DNA of 23,338 nt from Vitrella brassicaformis (taxonomy: Eukaryota; Sar; Vitrellaceae). The stretch spans positions 31,941 through 55,278 of the forward strand of contig CDMY01000540.1 of assembly GCA_001179505.1 (NCBI GenBank), written 5' to 3'. This document shows positions 17,328-23,338 of the stretch, in pieces. Made by a program: the position numbers and the translations under genes. The number at the start of each line of letters is the position of its first letter. Within the stretch, counting starts at the first letter, position 1. The notes under the pieces were generated by a model. The model did no database searches. It was not told the origin of the DNA and saw only the letters and a program-made list of their open reading frames with translations.

Positions 17328-19358
17328 ATGGCTGAGGGCAAGATCTTCCATGAGGCGTCCGCAGCGCTCGACGCGTGTCGAGCGGGCATAGATGAGGTGG
17401 ACAACGAGGTGCGGCGGACGAAGGCGGGCGTCATAGACCTGGTCCAAAGCAGAGGGGGACGGTGGGCGGCTGACAGTGCGGATGACTGTGGTGGAGGTGA
17501 GAATGTGCACATCAACGCTGGCGGAGAGGCCTTCACTGTCCCGCGACGCTTCTTCCGTTCGCTCGAGGGCACGCTGGTTGCAGAGACCTTCTCAAGTATG
17601 TGAGGCAGTGAGACGGTGAAGCAAATCTATGTGCTCATCTCATCTCATGACGTGGGTGTGACTTGCGTGTTCGATGGACAGGTCGCTGGCATGACGGTCT
17701 TCTCCGCGACAGCGAGGGTCGGGTCTTCCTGGATCTCCACCCACCAGCATTTGAGAGCTTCGTCAACGAGCTCGTCAGACACCACTGGCACCACGAGCTT
17801 CACAAGACGGCCACCACATCTGAACGGCTGGACGTGCCGAGAGAGCTCGAGGATGATCCTTCAGTGGTGTTTGTCTTCAAGCTGCTGATGCAGCCGATGG
17901 CGCTCGACACGCCTGTGAGGGATGACGATGCGGCCATGGTCGTCATGGATGTGGCGGAGGAGAGCGAATCGGCGGCGCATGAGAGGGCTCATAGTGCGCT
18001 AAGCGATGCACTGAAGAGGCTGGAAGGCTACAAGCGGCGCCTTGAGGGGCTCAGTGGGCGGCTGCAACATCTACGAGAGGCCACGAAGCGGCGAGTGGCA
18101 CTCATGTCGCCATTCCTGCAGCGCAAGGACGACGGCCAAGGTGCCCAATGAGAGATAGACATGCCGTCAGCTTCGCATGGGCAAGTGTGCACGTCCGTGT
18201 TGTGTGTGCGTGTCACTGTTCGTCGACCTTCAGATGAGGAGATAGTGTCTGTGACAGTCCTGGGCCGCCGCGTGTCCACCCGCCTGTCGACCCTCATGGC
18301 GATGGGCGAGCACTCCACGATCTATAATCGCTTCCGCCGCTGGAGCGACGCGGATATCATCTCGGCCACACCCATCGACTCTCTGCGCCTCATCGTGGAC
18401 CTCTGCCGCCGCTTTGCCCTGACAGCCGAGCTTCCCGGCCAAGCAGCACTGCCTGGCGGGTCGCTCGAGAGCGGCCCGATGTGGCGCACGCTCGACGACA
18501 AGAGGCAGGAGCTGTTTCTCGACATGCTGGCCATGTACAACCTGAGGCGGGAGGACTTCTGCAGGGGGCCGGAGGGCAGCACTCTGATGTGCGGCGGGGA
18601 GATGATTGGACCGCTGGCCAAGTGGATGCGGAGTGGAGAGAGGATGCACCACATGCAACTGCTCTACAAGTGAGACCAAACAAGGAAAAGAGAAAGATCA
18701 CTTCTCTCTCGTTTCCTGCTTCTTTATTCAGGGCGTCTCGTGATGGCTTCGAGTACATTCGGCTCGCTGAGAAGCTGTCTGATCCGCACCGCGCGCTTCT
18801 CATCCTGGTCCGCTCAAGCCCCGGCCGCGAGCTGCTGGCCATCCATCTGGACGGACCTGTGAGGCTCCCACGCACACCCCTCACCGGTGCTTCAATCACC
18901 TATGTGCCCATCGCCTTTATCAAGCTCAGAGGCACACACGAGAGGCCATGGACAGGTGAGTTGATGAATGAATGGGTGGGTATCCTATTCTCCCAAATGC
19001 ATGCCTTTCGTCTGTGTATGTGATTCACTCAGGTCGGATTGCCCTCGACGGCGCCAAGGCTTCCGGCAACTTCGAGGGCTTGATGGCCATCACCAGCAGT
19101 GGTGGGTTGTGGTTCAAGGCCAACGGAGAGGTGTGGATCGGCACCGAGGGTGGGAACGACCTCACGCAGTGCCGTGCCAAGATGCGCCGCCGCACCGAGG
19201 CCCACGACACGAGCGACGACACGACGAGTCAGCCGAGGTGGCTGGTGGGCGAGGCTGACGAGTTTGTGATCGATGAGATTGAGATCTGCAGCCTGACGGC
19301 CAGGGCGTGGGAAGTGAAGGACAGCGAGGGGCGGGATGGACCCGGGAGCAGGGCGTAG
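17328..19358 (+). CDS. T1/BTB-coiled coil-TLDc protein
   Basis: Five exons: 17328-17595, 17682-18140, 18234-18669, 18732-18955, 19033-19358. All junctions fit in phase, giving 570 aa. Residues ~59-150 form a potassium-channel-tetramerisation (T1/KCTD) BTB domain: VHINAGGEAFTVPRRFFRSL, GTLVAETFSSRWHDG, GRVFLDLHPPAFESFVNEL. A Leu/Arg-rich coiled coil follows near 205-235 (LKRLEGYKRRLEGLSGRLQ). A middle segment (VSVTVLGRRVSTRLSTLMAM) may be a second, divergent BTB-like unit. The C-terminus, from about 385, is TLDc-like: LLYKASRDGFEYIRLAEKL, LILVRSSPGRELLAIHLDG, GNFEGLMAITSSGGLWFKA and EADEFVIDEIEICSL. TLDc proteins bind and regulate V-ATPase and act in oxidative stress in other eukaryotes; T1 domains oligomerise and recruit cullin-3. 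Its role here is not shown. Confidence 0.9.
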
Positions 19359-19797
19359 GTGTAGACAGACGTCTTGGCTCGTGTGTGGTGCAATGTGTGG
19401 CAATGACGTGCATGCTTCTTTATCAGAGTGTGGTTTGTGCTACGTCTTGTTCCATCTCTGTTCTGAAGCCGACGTGGGTGTGGTTGGCAGGCAGCGAGTC
19501 AGTTTTTGTCAAAGAGAGTTTGTGTGTGTGGATGTGTCGGTCACTTTCGGCTCGCAGCTCTGTCTGGCTGGGTGGGCGGTGTTGTTGTTTGACTTCACTG
19601 CCGTGTGCCGTGTGAGAGTCTGTACCCTATACTCTATCGGTGCGATGAGGGCACGATGTCAATCTGAAATCTATCTTCAAACGCCATACGATAAACGCAT
19701 CACCGTCCCAAAAAGGCACCCTCTTAAACCACACCCGTCAGCATCCATGACTCTCTGTGTCCCATTCATCCATCCATCCATCCATCTAAACGTCTGT
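19359..19797. other. intergenic stretch, convergent 3' ends
   Basis: The T-rich first half (to about 19630) fits a 3' UTR of the T1-TLDc gene. A (CATC)5 tract lies at 19767-19786, just beyond the stop codon of the minus-strand gene. No gene is seen. Confidence 0.6.
19767..19786. repeat. (CATC)5 microsatellite
   Basis: Five CATC units about 12 bp past the stop codon of the minus-strand gene. Confidence 0.95.
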
Positions 19798-20487
19798 CTA
19801 TGTGCAGCACGTGAAGGTGAGGGCGTCGCGCTCAAAGCCCATCTTGAAGGCCGAGCGCATGATGCTGAGAACGGCGTGCCGTGACTCGAATCGCGTCCGC
19901 ACACCGCGGCGAATGTCGCCGTCGGCGAACTTGGCGGCGACTTGCGCATGCCGCGCAGTTCGGTCAGTGAGGTCATGCTCGCGATGAGGGCGCCGTAGAA
20001 GACTTCCATCGAGACACCATCCGGCAGACCGGCTGACAACCAACGTACAAACGACGGCATAGTTTGGTTGAGCACGGTGTAGACGTCCCTCCATGCGCGT
20101 ACCGTCTTCGTTGAAGCACATGTCGAGTTGGTGGATGAGTGGGAGGGATGCGTTGTCGCTACCCCAGAGCATCATGTCGCGCTGCATGTCGTCCCCGGTG
20201 ATGGCGGACGGTGCCATGTTGATGTTGACGGTGAAGGGTCGCATGCTGTTCTTGTCCTTGACCAGCTGTTCCCGCAAGTTGACCAGGAAGCAGCAAGCCA
20301 GGCGCGCCGTGTCGTCGACCACACCCCCGCCGTAAGGCTCCCGCAGATGGATGTGCACTACCCCCTGGACACGTAACGGTGTGCATGTCTGTTTTTTTGA
20401 AAATGTGCGGCGGGCAACCGCCTGAAATGAAAAAATGCGGTGGAGGCAGCGAAGATTGAAATTGTGCAGTGGGAGACAGCAAGACAT
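19798..20487 (-). CDS. unrecognised small protein gene
   Basis: One model has exons 20487-20103, 20032-19942 and 19864-19798, all phase-consistent, giving about 180 aa. The core is well coded: VHIHLREPYGGGVVDDTARL, ACCFLVNLREQLVKDKN, MRPFTVNINMAPSAITGDDM, LPLIHQLDMCFNED, GVSMEVFYGALIASMTSLTE, MRSAFKMGFERDALTFTC. I do not know the family. The first 40 residues from the ATG at 20487 read through the periodic repeat array, so the true first exon may instead start at the acceptor before 20364. The presumed introns themselves look coding (VYTVLNQTMPSFVRWLS and QVAAKFADGDIRRGVRTRF in shifted frames). The alternative is an intronless gene carrying two compensating frameshifts near 20095 and 19945. 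Confidence 0.55.
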   Translation of the reverse strand: MSCCLPLHNFNLRCLHRIFSFQAVARRTFSKKQTCTPLRVQGVVHIHLREPYGGGVVDDTARLACCFLVNLREQLVKDKNSMRPFTVNINMAPSAITGDDMQRDMMLWGSDNASLPLIHQLDMCFNEDGTRMEGRLHRAQPNYAVVCTLVVSRSAGWCLDGSLLRRPHREHDLTDRTARHAQVAAKFADGDIRRGVRTRFESRHAVLSIMRSAFKMGFERDALTFTCCT

Positions 20488-20797
20488 TTGAAAAGATGCA
20501 GTGGAGAGACAGGTAGATGAAAAAGTACATGATGATCAGACACTACTCTTTCAAGCTCCAGCACATGTGTGCTCCTCAGGATGCCCTTGAGAGCTGCCTC
20601 GACAGTGAAAATGTGCGGTCTTGTCGAGGAAATGGGATGAAAAATTGCGTCGGGCGATCAAACGAATGAAAATGTTCGCTAAGACCGTCGAGAATGAATT
20701 TGTGCGCTGGAGAGCGGCGATGTTGAAAAAATGCGGTTTGAAACCGTTACGTGTCAGGGGGTCAATGTGCACACACCTGCGAGGCACAGTACGGACA
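20330..20797. repeat. periodic ~30-nt repeat array with inverted flanking arms
   Basis: Degenerate units starting TGAAAAa-TGCGg occur with TGA at 20398, 20428, 20457, 20489 and 20518, then 20606, 20638, 20667, 20695 and 20724. Spacing is 28-32 nt, in two groups of five separated by an 88-nt step. The array is bounded by arms in opposite orientation: about 20330-20385 read on the minus strand, and 20744-20797 read on the plus strand. Both begin ACCGTTACGTGTC, share AGGGGGT and TGCACA, and end near TACGG. The arms are roughly 75% alike by eye. It could be a MITE-like element with subterminal repeats or an inverted duplication of an exon. No transposase is seen. Confidence 0.75.
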
Positions 20798-20914
20798 CAA
20801 CACAAACAAGGCGGAGCGGCACATTGGTTGGTGAAAGAGAGGGAGGCGTGCTGAGCGGCCTGCCTGCATGCCTCCCTCCCTCCCTCCCGGCCTGCCTGCC
20901 TGCCTGCCATGGGC
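20798..20914. other. low-complexity spacer
   Basis: GCCT/CCTC-rich simple sequence (20860-20908) just beyond the stop codon of the 7-exon minus-strand gene, probably its 3' flank. Confidence 0.6.
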
Positions 20915-23111
20915 TCACATTGGGGCTTTGCTGATGGCCTTGACGATCTTGTCGTTGAAGCGGAACCCGTGCGCCAGCACCACGTGTGCGTTGGTCACCT
21001 TGGGGAAGAGTGTGCTGTCCTCCAGCTCAGCGCGCTCGTCCTTCAGAGAAGACGGCGATTGCGCCGGCGCGACCGACTGGTCCTCCTCCTCGCCGTACGT
21101 CACGACATTCGCGAGGCGTGCGAACTCCTTGACGAGCTTCTGAACCTGAGCGTCCACAAAGATACTTGTGAGAGCCTCTCAACCTGTACGCGCTTTGAGA
21201 GAGAGCGTACCAGAGACGATTGCGACTTGCTCCATTCGACTAGCTCCAGGGCGATGGAGCGTGTCTCTGTGTGAGATGGCAGTGCGTCGATGATGTGCAC
21301 CTGCTGCTGCACGTCCGGGTGGGCCACTGTCTCGGTAAGGTGGGCGAGCTTCTCGATCAGGCTCTTTCTCTCCATGTCCAGATGCGTCACCATGCAGTAG
21401 TCGATCCGCAGCTCCGTCAGCACCCGCAAGCACCCTCGTTCGACGAGCACCTGCCGCAGCTCGTCAAGCTGGTCCTCGCTGAAGCCTTGCAGCGACAGCG
21501 GGCCAACCGAGCGAAGGCATGCCAGCGAGCGTCCCTTGGGCAGCGTCTTGAGGAGCTTCACCATGTCGCCCACCGAAGGTGCTCCCTTGAAGGTCTCGAG
21601 CTGCTCGCACCCCTTGACCCACTTCTTCGCTCCACCCATGTCGCGGCCGGCATGCAAGTCGAGGTGCTTGATGGCCGGTGTCTGCCAGTTGCGGTTGAGA
21701 CGCACAGATGGGTTGGGCAGGCCGCGGACGTCCTCGAGTGCGTCAAGCAGCACAGGGCTGCCCGTGGGCGGGAGGGGCTTGGTCGACTTGTCGCGTGCGT
21801 CGCGTTCCCGCTGGTACGACGACTGCGCTTGGGGGCCTTCCTCCGACTTCCAGGTGAGCGTCTTGAGGGTGCCCTTGCCCTGCCCGACCGCCGCAGCTCT
21901 GCCGTGTGCGTGGCTTTCGACGATGGCCGTATGGGTGCCGGCACACCAGTCGGATGAGTATGGGTAGACGACGCCCACGCTCTGCAGGTTGGTGGCCCGC
22001 TGGCCCCAGCGATAGGCCACATCGACGGGCAGCCGCTCCCAGAGGGTCTGCACGCCGCCCTTCTCCGTGCCGTCGATGGTCAGGCGGGTGTAGCCCTTGG
22101 CGGCCTCCATCACCAGCGACTTGCCGATGCACGGCCACATGCGCGTCAGCTCCCAGGGCGGACAGCAGCCCATCACCGATGCCAGCGCATTCTGATTGTC
22201 GCCCAAACGAACCGCAGCCTGCACGGCACACATTCGAGTCCGTGTATCTGTGTCTATTCCGGTGCCTGTGTGCATACCGGCAGCTCCGGATCAGTGTCAT
22301 CGCCAGATTTGTGGATCAGGCGGTACGACGGAGCAGGCGGGCCATCGCCACTGGCCACCTTGTCACCCGCCTGTAGACGAAACAACCCGTCAGTGAGGGA
22401 AGTCGGTTTGCTGGCCTCCCTCTGTGCATGCGTGGTACCTGTGCCTCATGCTTGTCTTCCTCTTGCTTTTCTTGTTGCTCTTGGCCCTGCTGGCCAGCTG
22501 GGCTTGGCTGGTCTTGCTGAAGCTGTGAGCGGCAGGCGGCCACCTCACGGTCAGAGGCCAGGTCGGCAGCAGCGGCCCTCACAGCCTGTTCAGCAAGCGA
22601 CACCTGGAGCGACGATGACGCGACGGTCAGCGACAGACTCGAAACGGCGGCGCTGGAGCGCTGCAGATGCACCATGTGCGATGCAGACGGGTACTGCACA
22701 CAGATAGACAGACAGACAGACGGACATACAAGGTGTCCGCAGCACCAGCTCACACGCAATGCAGTGTACGTACTCGTTTCTTGCGACTCATCTCTTCCAG
22801 CTCAGCGGCACGGTCGATGACCTCGGTTAGCTGATGTGTCATTCCACGTCACGCACCCAGGTAGACGCGTCTTGTGATGTGATATCCTCCGTGCCTACCT
22901 TGGTGCTCAGCGGGCGCATGTCCCTGAGGCGCTCACGCAGATCAAAGGTCTCATTCTGCAGCTGCATGCGTGTGAATCAACACAGACGCACGCATGCGTT
23001 GTTGCCGAAAGATCCCGCATGTGGCGCATGTCCTTTTGCGTTGCTCACCTTGTCGAGCACTTCCACATGCAACGCCTCCCGCTTCCACATTTCAGTCATC
23101 CGAGTACTCAT
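20915..23111 (-). CDS. coiled-coil/helical protein with F-box-like patch, unrecognised family
   Basis: Seven exons, high to low: 23111-23049, 22961-22899, 22830-22774, 22693-22439, 22370-22278, 22218-21211, 21145-20915. Every intron is GT-AG and phase 0, giving 589 aa. Residues 1-60 form a charged coiled coil (MSTRMTEMWKREALHVEVLD, ETFDLRERLRDMRPLS, TEVIDRAAELEEMSRKKR). A Gln/Glu-rich low-complexity stretch follows (GQQGQEQQEKQEEDKHE). Around residue 190 LASVMGCCPPWELTRMWPCI resembles an F-box helix pair, which is a weak resemblance. Then come LRR-like segments with Leu and conserved small residues (LACLRSVGPLSLQGFSEDQL, VLTELRIDYCMVTHLDME) and a helical C-terminus (VQKLVKEFARLANVV). The all-phase-0 pattern differs from the phase-1-rich neighbours. 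If F-box-like it would be a ubiquitin-ligase adaptor; this is not established. Confidence 0.85.
22703..22722. repeat. (AGAC)n tract in intron
   Basis: About five AGAC units in an intron of the 7-exon gene; on the minus strand it is a GTCT pyrimidine tract before the acceptor. Confidence 0.9.
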
Positions 23112-23292
23112 TTTTGAAGCGCACACAACGGTTTTGTTTGTTTGGTTGGTTAAGGGTTTGACGAGACACCTGTCCCTAAGCCCGGCGCTACCTTCCGGCG
23201 CAACCAGGCATCTTCTCTGTCCACAGCACACACCAAACAGGCAACAGGCACATGCAGAATGCATGCACAAGGCCTATCTGCCCTTCCCATGG
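23112..23292. other. 5' flank of the 7-exon gene
   Basis: Upstream side of the minus-strand start codon at 23111. No gene or TATA-like box was recognised. Confidence 0.5.
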
Positions 23293-23338
23293 AGCAGTGG
23301 GTGCTAGTCTGACAAGTCAGCGTCAAGCACCCACTGCT
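23293..23338. repeat. nested hairpin at window edge
   Basis: 13-bp perfect arms, 23293-23305 (AGCAGTGGGTGCT) and 23326-23338. Inside the loop is a second stem, CTGAC (23309-23313), AA, GTCAG (23316-23320). It may extend beyond the window. Confidence 0.85.

Noticed and set aside
20398-20740. CRISPR-like spacing of ~30-nt repeats
   Set aside because: Units are degenerate and contiguous without unique spacers, and the genome is eukaryotic with introns. Listed as a periodic array instead.
21271-21957. 228-aa plus-strand frame opposite the 7-exon gene
   Set aside because: Shadow of the 1,008-nt minus-strand exon, which joins in phase 0 with six others.
1-23338. tRNA, rRNA, snRNA, telomere repeat or transposase gene
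   Set aside because: Searched by eye for T-loop motifs, rRNA-like blocks, TTTAGGG runs and DDE/reverse-transcriptase motifs. None was convincing.

Overview
The window looks like nuclear DNA of an intron-rich, GC-rich protist, most probably an alveolate of the chromerid type (Vitrella-like). This is inference. It rests on dense genes on both strands cut by many short GT-AG introns, a two-AP2-domain protein of the apicomplexan/chromerid ApiAP2 kind, a BTB(T1)-TLDc protein, and abundant (GTCT)n/(CATC)n microsatellites. There is no operon structure and no bacterial signal.

Layout. 1-726 (+): 3' part of an unrecognised gene. 1460-5143 (-): a 23-exon unrecognised helical protein gene. 5144-6929: microsatellite-rich spacer with a doubtful minus-strand gene near 6330-6775. 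6930-8738 (+): FAD monooxygenase resembling kynurenine 3-monooxygenase. 9695-10594 (+): intronless DUF2306-type membrane protein. The 3' flanks of these last two genes carry two copies of one duplicated ~0.5 kb block. 11517-12147 (-): three phase-consistent exons with a Cys-pair region. 12309-12554: a 246-bp foldback element. 12722-14557 (+): C-terminal half of a DAGAT/LPLAT-like acyltransferase, apparently damaged. 15054-17172 (-): AP2-AP2-SAP protein. 17328-19358 (+): T1/BTB-TLDc protein, divergent from the AP2 gene, with a perfect inverted repeat between them. 19798-20487 (-): small unknown gene. 20330-20797: periodic ~30-nt repeats bounded by inverted arms. 20915-23111 (-): 7-exon coiled-coil/helical protein with an F-box-like patch. 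23293-23338: nested hairpin at the window edge.

Exon models were built by hand from open frames, GT/AG signals and intron phase. Where every junction is phase-consistent the model is probably close to correct, but none was checked against transcripts. The genes look functionally unrelated (lipid/aromatic oxidation, membrane protein, transcription factor, TLDc stress-type protein), as expected for a eukaryotic chromosome. The most unusual content is structural: foldback, inverted repeats, duplicated 3' flanks, periodic array, ultra-short introns, and places where coding-looking frames switch without a fitting intron.
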